Part shown: positions 1 through 9,392 of the stretch, piece by piece | Position numbering within the stretch: the first letter of the stretch is position 1 | Layout of the letters: each line of letters opens with the position of its first letter | Assembly: GCA_913056345.1 (NCBI GenBank) | Contig: CAJXMH010000012.1 | Location: 1-64,000 of the forward strand | From: an uncultured Flavobacteriales bacterium | Lineage (GTDB): Bacteria; Bacteroidota; Bacteroidia; Flavobacteriales_E; Vicingaceae | Direction of reading: 5' to 3' | DNA: 64,000 nt | The notes under the pieces: generated by a model | What the model saw: the letters and a program-made list of their open reading frames with translations, nothing else | Told to the model about the DNA's origin: nothing | Databases searched by the model: none | Program-made: the position numbers and the translations under genes

Positions 1-96
1 ATTTTTGATCACACTTTAGCGGTTGTTCACCAATTTGATCTAGAGATTTTCCAAGATCCTTCGGGGGGCGATTTTAAAAATCTATTGACTAAATAG
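1..96 (+). CDS. C-terminal fragment of an unidentified protein
   Basis: The first reading frame is open from the window edge to a TAG at 94-96 and gives about 31 residues ending in FKNLLTK. It looks like the tail of a gene that starts before the window. There is not enough sequence to assign a family. The 25-bp gap to the next + strand gene suggests close spacing, possibly co-transcription. Confidence 0.4.
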   Translation: MFDHTLAVVHQFDLEIFQDPSGGDFKNLLTK

Positions 97-121
97 GTGC
101 TTTTTAGTATGTTTAGTTTTA

Positions 122-2800
122 ATGAAAACTTATCGTAACCGCCTACTTTTTATTTTTCTTTGCTTCATTATTAGCAAACCTATAGGTGCTCAAAGCTGGT
201 GTCAGAAAGCTAATTATCCGGGAAGTGGAAGGGTTAAAAATTTTGGTTTCGAGATTAATGGCAGTTTATTTGTTGGCTGTGGAGGTGCCTCGGGAACAAA
301 TTTCTCTGATTTTTGGAAGTATGATGCGTTACAGGATCAGTGGACACAAGTTGCTAATTTCCCCGGGTCTCCAAGGAGAAATGGAGTCAGTTTCTCCATA
401 GGTAATTATGGTTACGCGGGTATTGGCTTTAATGGTTCTACCCAATTTAGTTCTTTTTACCGTTACGATCCTGTTAATAATAGTTGGACAGCAAGGGCTA
501 GCTATCCTGGCAATGGTTTGAGAGGTACAATGGGAGCAGTTCTAAATGGAAAGGCATATGTAGGAGGAGGGACTGATAGTAGTGTAACTCCAAATTCAGA
601 TTTATGGGAATACGATCCGGTTAGTGATAATTGGACATTGATAACAAACAATTGGCCCTTAGGAGATAGAACCGGAGGAATGGCGATAGGTATTGGCCAA
701 TATGTATATTTTGGATTTGGCCAAAACACTTCACGAGACTTTAATGATTTATGGAGGTATGATCCATCTTCCAATCAATGGACCCAGATGGCATCATTAA
801 CCAATGGGCATAGATTTCACTCTATTGTTCTAAACTTCGACAGCCTGATAATATTGGGAGGAGGAAGGAGGTTAGGAGGTGCGGTCTTGGGAGATTTTTA
901 CAGCTATAATTATAATACAAATAGCTGGGCATCTTTTCCTGCACACATAGATTCTACTCGTTGGACTGCAGTCGGACTTTCAACTGATCAATATGGGTAC
1001 GTAATTTCGGGTGTTTCAAACCGAAACACGAACGTATTGAGTGGTCATTTAGACGATACATGGGAATTGGGAAGGCTTACCAGTGATATGGATAGCGTAA
1101 AAGTTTGTGATGCTGACTCTGTTATTATTAATGCTTCGCGTAGTTCAGCTAGCTACACTTGGCAAAACGGCAGTACTAACTCCAACTTTGTAGCCAGAAG
1201 TTCAGGCTTATATTGGGTAGACATCAATCAAAATGGTTGTCTTTACACAGACTCATTTATTGTTGATCTTGCAAATATCAATCTAGATTTAGGCAATGAC
1301 ACCACACTTTGCGCCGGCAACACTTTGACCTTAGACGCTCAAAACCCCGGAGCTACTTATCTATGGCAAGATAACTCTACAGTTTCCACTTTTACCGTTA
1401 CCCAAGCCGGTCAATATTACGTAGAAGTTGATTTGAATGGCTGTATAGAAAGGGACACCATCAATGTAAATTACAATCCAAACCCAACGGTTGATTTAGG
1501 CAGCGATACCACGCTTTGCGCTGGCAACACTTTAACGCTTGATGCCCAAAATCCCGGCGCTGCATATACTTGGCAAAATAATTCCACTGCTTCAACTTTT
1601 GCCGTTACTCAAGCGGGTCAGTATTACGTAGAAGTTGATTTGAATGGTTGTTTAGGAAGTGATACTATCAACGTGAATTTCGATCCAAATCCAACCGTTG
1701 ATTTAGGCAATGACACTACCCTTTGCCAAGGCAGCAGCTTGTCTCTAGATGCTACTAATGCCGGGTCTACTTATCTGTGGCAAGATAATTCAACATCATC
1801 CAATTACACAGTCAGTCAAGCGGGACTTTATTGGGTAGAAGTGGATCTGAATGGCTGCGTGGAGCGAGATAGTATCTTGGTGACCTATCAAAACCTACCG
1901 CAAGTCAACCTAGGAGCCGACACCACGCTTTGCGATGGTAACACTTTAACCTTAGACGCAACAAATCTGGGAGCTACTTATCTATGGCAAGATAACTCCA
2001 ATACTTCCGCCATTACGGTTACTCAAGCTGGTCAATATTTTGTAGAAGTGAACTTGAATGGCTGTATAGAAAGGGACACCATCAACGTAAATTACAATCC
2101 AAGTCCAACGGTTGATCTAGGCAATGATACCACCCTTTGCCAAGGCAGCAGCCTATCCTTAGATGCTACTAATGCCGTAGCCACTTATTTATGGCAGGAC
2201 AATTCTACTGCAGCTACTTTTAATGTCAATCAAGCAGGATTGTATTGGGCAGAAGTGGACCTGAATGGTTGCGTGGAGCGAGATAGTATTAGAATTGAAT
2301 TTGATACTCTTCCTCAAATTGAGATGGTTTCTGATTCTTTATTTTGTGAAGGAGAAGGTATCTTACTAGAGCCTTTATCTTCAAGTCCCGGACCATATTT
2401 GTGGCAAGATGGTAGCCTAGAGAAAACTTATTTTGCTACTCAAGCAGGAGAGTTTTATGCCATAATTTCCAATGTATGTGGAAGTGATACAGCAAGTATT
2501 AATTTATTTGCAGAAGATTGCCAGTGCTTATTTGTTTGGCCTAATGTTATCACCCCAAATGGCGATCGTATTAACGATGATTTTCTGCCTTTAAGTGCTT
2601 GTCCTTACGAGAGTTTTAGATTGTTGATTTTTAATCGGTGGGGAGAAAAAGTATTTGAATCTGAATCAGCCGGCATAGGTTGGGACGGCAGAAGTCAAGG
2701 ATACCAATCCCACGAAGGAGTTTATATTTATCGTTTTGAATATAGGAATGTCGGAACAGAATCAAAGGTAGAAGTAGGACATTTTACCCTAATTCGATAG
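122..2800 (+). CDS. Secreted Kelch-repeat, Ig-like-repeat protein with a CHU_C (T9SS type B) C-terminal domain
   Basis: This is a predicted exported surface protein of 892 aa. An N-terminal signal peptide ends near residue 24 (GAQS). Residues about 28-320 hold Kelch-type blades, seen as recurring FWKYDALQDQW- and LWEYDPVSDNW-like motifs. Residues about 322-800 are tandem Ig/PKD-like modules built on DLGNDTTLC...NGC, each with two conserved cysteines; the period is exactly 207 bp (69 aa) between starts at 1286, 1493, 1700, 1907, 2114 and 2321. The last 95 residues (VWPNVITPNGDRINDDF, then FNRWGEKVFES, GWDGR, GVYIYRF) are the gliding-motility-associated C-terminal domain that directs type IX secretion. 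A role in adhesion or as part of a surface layer is inferred from architecture only. The 3' end overlaps the convergent lipoprotein gene by 12 bp. Confidence 0.9.
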   Translation: MKTYRNRLLFIFLCFIISKPIGAQSWCQKANYPGSGRVKNFGFEINGSLFVGCGGASGTNFSDFWKYDALQDQWTQVANFPGSPRRNGVSFSIGNYGYAGIGFNGSTQFSSFYRYDPVNNSWTARASYPGNGLRGTMGAVLNGKAYVGGGTDSSVTPNSDLWEYDPVSDNWTLITNNWPLGDRTGGMAIGIGQYVYFGFGQNTSRDFNDLWRYDPSSNQWTQMASLTNGHRFHSIVLNFDSLIILGGGRRLGGAVLGDFYSYNYNTNSWASFPAHIDSTRWTAVGLSTDQYGYVISGVSNRNTNVLSGHLDDTWELGRLTSDMDSVKVCDADSVIINASRSSASYTWQNGSTNSNFVARSSGLYWVDINQNGCLYTDSFIVDLANINLDLGNDTTLCAGNTLTLDAQNPGATYLWQDNSTVSTFTVTQAGQYYVEVDLNGCIERDTINVNYNPNPTVDLGSDTTLCAGNTLTLDAQNPGAAYTWQNNSTASTFAVTQAGQYYVEVDLNGCLGSDTINVNFDPNPTVDLGNDTTLCQGSSLSLDATNAGSTYLWQDNSTSSNYTVSQAGLYWVEVDLNGCVERDSILVTYQNLPQVNLGADTTLCDGNTLTLDATNLGATYLWQDNSNTSAITVTQAGQYFVEVNLNGCIERDTINVNYNPSPTVDLGNDTTLCQGSSLSLDATNAVATYLWQDNSTAATFNVNQAGLYWAEVDLNGCVERDSIRIEFDTLPQIEMVSDSLFCEGEGILLEPLSSSPGPYLWQDGSLEKTYFATQAGEFYAIISNVCGSDTASINLFAEDCQCLFVWPNVITPNGDRINDDFLPLSACPYESFRLLIFNRWGEKVFESESAGIGWDGRSQGYQSHEGVYIYRFEYRNVGTESKVEVGHFTLIR
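1082..2525 (+). repeat. Tandem 207-bp intragenic repeats encoding Ig-like modules
   Basis: Five well-conserved units begin at 1286, 1493, 1700, 1907 and 2114, always 207 bp apart. A diverged unit precedes them (about 1082) and another follows (2321). Two unit types are visible: type a (CAGNTLTLDAQN or CDGNTLTLDATN) and type b (CQGSSLSLDATN), in the order a-a-b-a-b. Identity is high at the DNA level as well as the protein level, so the array is probably prone to recombination. Confidence 0.9.
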
Positions 2801-3532
2801 TGTTCTAACTTCGATGCTTTCCAATTTAATATTAGATAACTCCTCAAGCTTATTTTCTTGGTGTAATCGAGCAAGTGAAACTAAAGGAACATCTGACTTC
2901 GTGGGTTTGTAATTAACATAATCCACAAAGCGAATTCCTTGAACAAAGCGCTCATTGTAAGCTCTACGAAAACGCATGCCGCCGCCATTTACCTGAAAAG
3001 AGTAAGCGAGGTAATCCAAGCTGTAATCTTCTACATCAAACCAATAGATAAACTCATCTTGAAAGTCTTCACCACCACCTTCTTCTTTAAAACCGACTTG
3101 TATTTTATAGTATGCCTTTCCCTCAATTTTCTCTTTTCCTAGGTTTTCTTTAATTACCGCAGGGTCATTTAATTTATAAGGCAGCAAGGCAAAGTAAATC
3201 ACTGAATTGATAGATTCCATATATTTAAAAGCCATGCTATCAGCCACAGCTACTTTTGCACCATTTATTTTTCTCTGAAAGCCTTTTGGCAAATACACGT
3301 CTTGCACTAAAAGACTGCTGTCTTGATAAGTGCGACTCATTTTCCATTCCCCCTTTTTACGACTGACTTCGTAATGCTTGTCTCGAAAAGAAAAAGAAAT
3401 GTGCAACTGATTGAATCTATCCCCGCCGGCATACTCTATCGCTTGGGTTACAATCTGTTCAGCGCTTTGCTGATTTTGACAGGAGTAGAAGGGAAACGTT
3501 AGAAGAAAAAGGTAAAGGAAAATCTGCTTCAT
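2789..3532 (-). CDS. DUF6503 family lipoprotein
   Basis: A 247-aa protein with a lipoprotein signal ending at Cys18 (FPFYSC), so it is probably anchored in the periplasm or outer membrane. The body, with motifs such as YAGGDRF near the start and a beta-rich centre (FIYWFDVEDYSLDYLAY), resembles the DUF6503 family of Bacteroidota lipoproteins, whose function I do not know. The start codon overlaps the stop of the upstream S9-fusion gene as ATGA (3529-3532), so the two are probably translationally coupled. The lipoprotein may therefore act with the peptidase in the same compartment. The 3' end overlaps the convergent surface-protein gene. Confidence 0.7.
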   Translation of the reverse strand: MKQIFLYLFLLTFPFYSCQNQQSAEQIVTQAIEYAGGDRFNQLHISFSFRDKHYEVSRKKGEWKMSRTYQDSSLLVQDVYLPKGFQRKINGAKVAVADSMAFKYMESINSVIYFALLPYKLNDPAVIKENLGKEKIEGKAYYKIQVGFKEEGGGEDFQDEFIYWFDVEDYSLDYLAYSFQVNGGGMRFRRAYNERFVQGIRFVDYVNYKPTKSDVPLVSLARLHQENKLEELSNIKLESIEVRTLSN

Positions 3533-6500
3533 GGTTGATCTAGTTTTTCTAGAAAATCTTGTTTTAATAAATCAAAGATCAAAGCATATTTATAAGCCAA
3601 TTGTTCCAAACCGGCAAACCTGCCTGAGCTTCCGCCATGGCCGGAAGAGAGATCAGTTTTGAGTAAAATCAAGTTGTCATCTGTTTTATTAGCTCTCAGC
3701 TTAGCTACCATTTTTGCCGGTTCCCAATAGCCCACTCTTTGGTCGTTAATGCCGGTAAAAAACAACATGTTCGGATAATCTTGTGCTTTTACATTTTCAT
3801 ACGGACTGTACGACCTGATGTAATCAAAGTACTTCTTATCAGCCGGGTTTCCCCATTCTAAATATTCGCCTGTAGTAAGCGGTAATTCCTCATCCATCAT
3901 AGTATTAAGTACATCTACAAATGGAACATTTAAAATGATAGTGTGATACAAATCGGGACGCATATTGGCTACCGCACCCATTAATAAACCGCCGGCACTT
4001 CCGCCTGAAGCGACAATGTTGCCTTTTACTGCATAACCTTTGTCAATTAAGTATTCGGTGCAGTCTATAAAGTCAGTAAAGGTGTTTTTCTTTTTCAATA
4101 GTTTTCCATCTTCATACCATTTAAGACCTAATTCACCGCCTCCTCTCACATGGGCAATGGCAACAATGAATCCTCGGTGAATTAAACTGTAAAGCGTTGA
4201 GTTAAATCCAACTCCTGAACTTGACCCGTAAGACCCATAAGCAGTTAAATAGGTGCGTTTTAATTCATTTTTGTTGTTCTTTAAATATTTGCGGTATAAA
4301 ATAGTAATGGGAATTTCTTCTCCATCACGAGCCTTAGCAAATACTCTTCTTTGTTTTATCCATTTAGAAGCACGAAAGTTTTTTACCGTATCCTGACGAA
4401 CTTTTCGCTTTTCAAGAGTTGAGAGATTCATGCGATAAATGGTGGAAGGTGTTTTCATGCTCTCGTAGCCAAAAGTGAGTGAGTCAGTTTCTTTTTTGTC
4501 GTTGTAGGCTAAGTAAACAGAAAAGACGTCCTCGTCAAATTTAACTGCTTCAATTTCTTGAGTCTCGCGGTTCATAATCAAAAGCTTTTCTTCCATCTTA
4601 TCGCTTTCAATAAAAACTATATGCTTGGGGAAAGGCAAAAAGCTTTGTAGAATCCCATCTTTTTTCGGTTTGTAGAATGGCTTCCATTTTTTTGCCCGAC
4701 AGTCTGCTATTTTGCAGACCCTCAATTCAAAATCTTCGCGGTAATAGTTGCTTAAAACATAAAACTGATCTCCTTCATCATAAAGCCCATATTGTACATT
4801 TTTCTTTCGAGGCTCTACCAGTTTAAAAACTAATGAGTCCGTATGGGTGGGTAAAAAGTAAACTTCATTTCCTTCTTTTCCATCCGAGCTTAGGAAAATA
4901 AATTTTTTACTTCGCGACTTTGAGATACCAAGACTATAACGCAAATCAGCCTCTTCAAAGATCAGCTGATCCTCTTTTTGATTTTGGTAAAGCTTATGAT
5001 GTTTGATCTGGTAAGTACGGTTAGTTTTCTTTTCTTGAACGGTATACAGAAAGCTGCTGTCAGTTAACCAAACCATGTCGGACACTTGCAAAAGGCTATC
5101 GTCGAGAATTTTATTTTTCTTAATTCTTTTGAATTTAAGCAAATATTGATCGCTGCCCGTGGTATTTTCATAAAAGGCAATAATGTCTTGGCTAGGGTTG
5201 GGACTTAAGCCGCCTAGACTAAAATAAGGTTGATCTTCTGCCAATTTGTTCACATCAAAAAGGACTTCCCATTCTTTATCATCTTTTTTCTTTCTTCTGT
5301 AAATCGGGTATTGTTGGTCTTCTAGATACTGGGTAGAATAGTAATAGTCTTCAAGCCGTACTGGCATTGATTCATAAGTTTGGTCAATTCGACTCAACAT
5401 TTCTTTGTACAGGTTTCGCTGACTTTCGCGTAGTGGAATAAAATAGTTTTCACTGTAGGCATTTTCAGCTTTTAGATAGTTCATCACAGCCTGATTCGCT
5501 TTTGGGTTTTTTGTGTCTTTTAACCAAGCGTAGGGGTCAGTTAAAGTGTAACCGTGAATAGAAGTAGTTTGCGGAATCTGCTTAGCGATGGGCGGTTGCA
5601 AGCTTTCATCTCGAATGTGTTTGAGATGAAATTGCGCTTCCAAAGCGGTATCTTTCGAGATACTTTCAACCAAGCTATCCGGTACTTTTGACCAAGGCTT
5701 TTCTTCGTGATAGTTGTGCCAAAAGGTAGAATCATATTCAAGCGGATAATCAAATAGTTGATTGGAATTCAAATTGCCAAAAGCATCAACTCTTTTGATC
5801 TGAGGCTCTATTTGGTATTCAAAGTCGGTTAAATAGAATTCAGAGGTAGCCAAAAATGGAATTACTTCTTGCTTTAAAGTGTCTTCATAGAGAAATTCAT
5901 CTTCATGTTTTAAGTAAGTGGGAATGTATTTGCCACCTCTTTCTTCATAATCAATACTGACCTTAAAATCAAAATGATTAATGGTCATGGGATTGCAGGT
6001 GCACAAGAGGGGTTTAAAGTTTTTGGGTACCCAATATTCTAGGTGAACTACCGCAAAATTGTCTTTCTTTACCCAGATTTCTCCTTCCAGATTTTTCTTA
6101 TCCTTTATTTTTCGCCAAAGTTTTCTAGCTTGCTTAAACTTATTGTCTTTCAGTAGTTTGCGATAGTGTAATACTTCTGAAGTGTCTAGTTTGCTCGTAA
6201 ACTTCAACTGATAAAGCCATCCATATTCAGGAATGTTTATTTCCTTCAAGGCATACTTATAATTGTCTAGGCTTTTTTTGGCAAGGAAAGTAGATTTATA
6301 TTTTAACTCATCTTTGGTGAAAATGCCAAGTGGTCCGGCCTCAATGTTCGCTTTCACATCACTTACTCCATTATCCACGCTGGCACGACTGTTTACTATA
6401 ACTGCTCTTTCTTCTTTCAAGCTTTTGTCATGAAAATGATAGCGATGAAGTCGTTCACAACCCGACCTTCCCGTGCTTAGCGAACGTAAGTCAAAACTCT

Positions 6501-7041
6501 TTTCTTTGTAATAATCTTTCCAACGGTATTTCTTTTTTTGATAGCCACTTAATTCTAGCTTCACCGCAGCATCTGAGTAGCGGACAAACTCCCCTTTTTC
6601 TCTAAGTGATTCTCGGTAGTAGCCTTCCAAGCCATAATGCTCATCTGGGTAATTGTCTTCTAGATTTCTATGGATTTTTTTGAGTAAGGATTTCACTGTT
6701 TCCACTTTGGTAGGTTTTACTTCCACCATTTTTATTTTAACAGCTGTAGGTTCTAAGTGAATGCCTTCTTTCATTGCTTGTACTTCCGAAGCCTTTAATT
6801 TCTTTACCTGATACCCTAAAAATGAAAAGAGTAAAGAAGAATCAAGCTGGCTTTTTGAAATGCTAAAGCTAAATTTACCCTCTTCGTTGCTTACCGTAGC
6901 TACACCAATTGATCGCCCTACCACATAGGCAAAGGGGAGAGGGTCACCAATCTCGTCGTATATAGTATTTTCAATGCGAACGTTTTGTGCTGTTAAAGCA
7001 ATTGAGAGAACAACACTTAGGAAGAATAGAGCAGCTTTCAT
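3529..7041 (-). CDS. Carboxypeptidase-regulatory-like domain fused to an S9A oligopeptidase B-type peptidase
   Basis: A 1170-aa exported protein. After a signal peptide (residues 1-18, ending LTAQ), residues about 20-100 form a CarboxypepD_reg-like beta sandwich (NTIYDEIGDPLPFAYV, NEEGKFSFSIS). Residues about 100-480 resemble the long partner region found in Bacteroidota proteins with that domain. From about residue 490 a complete prolyl-oligopeptidase-family enzyme follows: the DPYAWLKD entry motif at 502-509, a beta-propeller, then the alpha/beta-hydrolase domain with RGGGELG, nucleophile Ser1015 (GGSAGG), Asp1100 (INDQR) and His1135 (SGHGG). Both parts normally occur as separate proteins, so this looks like a true fusion; no stop or frameshift is visible in the join. 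Oligopeptidase B family members cut short peptides after basic residues; that specificity is not shown here. Confidence 0.85.
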   Translation of the reverse strand: MKAALFFLSVVLSIALTAQNVRIENTIYDEIGDPLPFAYVVGRSIGVATVSNEEGKFSFSISKSQLDSSLLFSFLGYQVKKLKASEVQAMKEGIHLEPTAVKIKMVEVKPTKVETVKSLLKKIHRNLEDNYPDEHYGLEGYYRESLREKGEFVRYSDAAVKLELSGYQKKKYRWKDYYKEKSFDLRSLSTGRSGCERLHRYHFHDKSLKEERAVIVNSRASVDNGVSDVKANIEAGPLGIFTKDELKYKSTFLAKKSLDNYKYALKEINIPEYGWLYQLKFTSKLDTSEVLHYRKLLKDNKFKQARKLWRKIKDKKNLEGEIWVKKDNFAVVHLEYWVPKNFKPLLCTCNPMTINHFDFKVSIDYEERGGKYIPTYLKHEDEFLYEDTLKQEVIPFLATSEFYLTDFEYQIEPQIKRVDAFGNLNSNQLFDYPLEYDSTFWHNYHEEKPWSKVPDSLVESISKDTALEAQFHLKHIRDESLQPPIAKQIPQTTSIHGYTLTDPYAWLKDTKNPKANQAVMNYLKAENAYSENYFIPLRESQRNLYKEMLSRIDQTYESMPVRLEDYYYSTQYLEDQQYPIYRRKKKDDKEWEVLFDVNKLAEDQPYFSLGGLSPNPSQDIIAFYENTTGSDQYLLKFKRIKKNKILDDSLLQVSDMVWLTDSSFLYTVQEKKTNRTYQIKHHKLYQNQKEDQLIFEEADLRYSLGISKSRSKKFIFLSSDGKEGNEVYFLPTHTDSLVFKLVEPRKKNVQYGLYDEGDQFYVLSNYYREDFELRVCKIADCRAKKWKPFYKPKKDGILQSFLPFPKHIVFIESDKMEEKLLIMNRETQEIEAVKFDEDVFSVYLAYNDKKETDSLTFGYESMKTPSTIYRMNLSTLEKRKVRQDTVKNFRASKWIKQRRVFAKARDGEEIPITILYRKYLKNNKNELKRTYLTAYGSYGSSSGVGFNSTLYSLIHRGFIVAIAHVRGGGELGLKWYEDGKLLKKKNTFTDFIDCTEYLIDKGYAVKGNIVASGGSAGGLLMGAVANMRPDLYHTIILNVPFVDVLNTMMDEELPLTTGEYLEWGNPADKKYFDYIRSYSPYENVKAQDYPNMLFFTGINDQRVGYWEPAKMVAKLRANKTDDNLILLKTDLSSGHGGSSGRFAGLEQLAYKYALIFDLLKQDFLEKLDQP

Positions 7042-7555
7042 CTGCTAAAAATAAATAAAAAATCCCCTGCCAAACGACAGAGAGAATTCAAGAACTGAAT
7101 GAAGCAAGTGCTTTATTTTTGAACTACAACTCTTTGACTTAGTTACTGCTATACTTCCTAAATACCTAAGTTTTTGCATTTTCCTATATGGGAATTAGTT
7201 GAATCTCAACCACAAAGTTCACCATTAGGCTCAAAGAACACAAAGACTTAATCCTTAGAGAACTTAACGAAGCCTTAGCGTCTTTGGCGGTTAAAATAAA
7301 GCCTACAATTGTGATGTTTTAATATTCAGGTTTTTCTGTAAGTAGATTAGGTGAAATTCAATCACAAAGTTCACCATTAGACTCAAAGAACACAAAGACT
7401 TAATCCTTAGAGAACTTAGCGGATTCTTAGCGTTCTTAGCGGTTAAAGTAAAGCCTACAATTGTGATTTTTCAAGATTTTAGGTGTTTCTGTGCAGAACC
7501 ATAAAAAATCCCCTGACAAACAACAGAGGATTTTCAAATGAAACAAATGAATTAA
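7042..7555. repeat. Non-coding region with a duplicated palindromic repeat
   Basis: About 510 bp without a gene. A block of about 115 bp at 7200-7318 recurs at 7349-7467 with roughly 85-90% identity by eye; both copies contain CACAAAGTTCACCATTAG and AGCCTACAATTGTGAT. Each block is itself a long imperfect inverted repeat: the left AACCACAAAG faces the right CTTTGGCGGTT, and CATTAGGCTCAAAG faces AAGCCTTAG. A third pair, AATCCCCTG at 7061 and 7506, brackets the duplication. Repeats with this CACAAAG/CTTTG style occur widely in environmental Bacteroidota genomes, as far as I recall. No transposase is present. Confidence 0.75.
7504..7534 (-). terminator. Terminator of the fad operon
   Basis: On the - strand the sequence forms a stem of AAAATCC/GGATTTT plus CTG/CAG with one mismatch and a loop of about 8 nt, followed by a T-run. 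It lies 22 bp past the fadE stop. A weaker, decayed look-alike sits at 7058-7090. Confidence 0.65.
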
Positions 7556-9331
7556 CTAGTAGCAATACTTATTTTCATTGATCATTTTTTGAGCAATTTT
7601 TTGTCTCGCTTCCTTGCTGTTGAAAGGGTCAACTTTTGAGAAGCGTTTAATACCCATTAACATGGCTCTTTGTTCGTCACCTTCAGCAAAGGCATTAATG
7701 GCATCTTTCCCCCATTTGTGAATGCGATCCGCAGCATCGTAAATGTAGGTTTGCATCATTAACGTCTGCAGTTCTGTCTCTTTATCCATGCCCTTCATTT
7801 TTTCAACCCTGAGAATTAAGGATTCACAAACATAGGCTTCCATGGCAATGTCAGCAATGTTCATTAAGATCTCTTGTTCTTTTGCCAAAGAGGTGGTGAG
7901 TTGCTTAGCAGCTGCACCTGCGGTTAATAAAACAGCTTTTTTGAAGTTTTCAACTGTTCTTTTCTCAGCAGCAAAGAGTCCTGAATCATCTAAGTCAAAA
8001 TCCGGAATCTCCATCAACTCATCGGCTACTTTTTGTGCCGGACCTAAGAGATTAAGTTCACCTTGCATAGCTCTTTTCAGAATGATGTCTACCGTTAACA
8101 TGCGGTTGATCTCATTGGTGCCTTCAAAAATTCGGTTGATACGAGCATCGCGATACGCTCTTTCCATATCAGCTTCGGCTGAATAGCCCATGCCACCATA
8201 GATCTGTACTCCCTCATCTACCACATAGTCTAGCGTTTCAGAACCGTGAACTTTCAAAATGGCACATTCTGCAGCATATTCTCGCAAACCGGCCAAAACA
8301 GCCTTCTCTTTATCCATTCCTTCCGCTTTATGCGCTTCAATGGTGTCTTCAATGTTTTGGCTTAAGCGGTAAAGTGCCGATTCAGTAGCAAAAGACTTTA
8401 TTGCTTGTTCTGCCAACTTGAAGCGTATGGCACCATACTTAGAAATAGGTCTGCCGAATTGCTCGCGATCGTTTGCAAAGTTGATTGACCGACTAATGGC
8501 AGCCTTTGAGGCTCCTAAAGCTGCACCGGCTAGCTTTGCACGACCGATATTCAAGATGTTCAGGGCAATTTTAAAACCTTCACCTCGATCGCCCAAAAGA
8601 TTTTCTTTTGGCACTTTCACATCATTGAAGAAGATCTGACGAGTGGAAGAACCTTTAATCCCCATTTTCTTTTCTTCGGGATTCATGCTAATACCTTCAT
8701 AATCTTTTTCTAAGATAAAAGCACTAAGGTTTTCATCATCCTCAATTTTAGCGAATACGGTTAATACATCGGCAAAACCACCGTTGGTGATCCACATTTT
8801 TTGACCGTTCAAAATGTAATTGTCACCTTCCAAAACTGCTTTTGATTTACCAGAATTAGCATCAGATCCTGAACCCGGTTCAGTAAGGCAATAACAACCT
8901 TTCCATTCTCCGCTGGCCAATTTGGGAACATATTTTTGTTTTTGCTCCTCTGTACCATAATATAAAATCGGCAGTGTTCCGATTCCGGTGTGAGCTGAAA
9001 GAGCTACCGCGAAGGAATGCCCTGCTCCGGTAACTTCTGCGGTGAGCATTGAAGTCACGAAGTTTTTTCCGAAACCGCCATATTCTTCAGGTACTGATAT
9101 TCCGCATAATCCCAATTCACCGGCTTTCGTGATCAGTTCTTCCATCAATCCTTCTTCCAAGGCATCAGCCCGGTCTAAAGTGGGATAAATCTCTTGATCC
9201 AAAAAGTCCTGACTCGACTGAGCAATCATACGCTGTTCTTCGTCAAATTCTTCTGGAATGAAAATGTCTTTTGCGTCGGTTTCTGTAATCAGATACTCGC
9301 CGCCTTTGATGATTTTGTTTTTTGTTTCCAT
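7556..9331 (-). CDS. fadE: Acyl-CoA dehydrogenase (long-chain, FadE/VLCAD type)
   Basis: A 591-aa flavoenzyme that introduces the trans-2 double bond into acyl-CoA, the first step of beta-oxidation. The N-terminal helical domain is followed by the FAD-binding signatures CYCLTEPGSGSD and WITNGG and by DREQFGRPIS. The catalytic glutamate is Glu403 in IFEGTNEI. A C-terminal extension of about 170 aa, as in VLCAD/ACAD9-type enzymes, distinguishes it from short acyl-CoA dehydrogenases of about 380 aa. It is the last gene of the marR-fadN-fadA-fadE unit. The distance to fadA is about 500 bp because a four-helix-bundle gene lies between them. Electron transfer is expected to go to ETF, which is not in this window. 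Confidence 0.92.
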   Translation of the reverse strand: METKNKIIKGGEYLITETDAKDIFIPEEFDEEQRMIAQSSQDFLDQEIYPTLDRADALEEGLMEELITKAGELGLCGISVPEEYGGFGKNFVTSMLTAEVTGAGHSFAVALSAHTGIGTLPILYYGTEEQKQKYVPKLASGEWKGCYCLTEPGSGSDANSGKSKAVLEGDNYILNGQKMWITNGGFADVLTVFAKIEDDENLSAFILEKDYEGISMNPEEKKMGIKGSSTRQIFFNDVKVPKENLLGDRGEGFKIALNILNIGRAKLAGAALGASKAAISRSINFANDREQFGRPISKYGAIRFKLAEQAIKSFATESALYRLSQNIEDTIEAHKAEGMDKEKAVLAGLREYAAECAILKVHGSETLDYVVDEGVQIYGGMGYSAEADMERAYRDARINRIFEGTNEINRMLTVDIILKRAMQGELNLLGPAQKVADELMEIPDFDLDDSGLFAAEKRTVENFKKAVLLTAGAAAKQLTTSLAKEQEILMNIADIAMEAYVCESLILRVEKMKGMDKETELQTLMMQTYIYDAADRIHKWGKDAINAFAEGDEQRAMLMGIKRFSKVDPFNSKEARQKIAQKMINENKYCY

Positions 9332-9340
9332 ATTTTTTAT

Positions 9341-9363
9341 AGTATTGAGTATTGAGAAGTGAG
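9341..9363. repeat. Left inverted repeat of a possible gene cassette
   Basis: AGTATTGAGTATTGAG, then AAGTGAG, is the inverted counterpart of the sequence at 9778-9806 (CTCAATACTCAATACTC, then ATTTCTCAC). The two copies bracket the four-helix-bundle gene. A small hairpin (GTGAGT...ACTCAC) lies just inside at 9358-9377. Confidence 0.65.
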
Positions 9364-9392
9364 TCCTGCGAACTCACTTTCAACACTGTGGT

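Noticed and set aside
7200-7467. Possible CRISPR-like array
   Set aside because: There are only two copies, each over 100 bp and palindromic, with no regular short repeat or spacer and no cas gene nearby.
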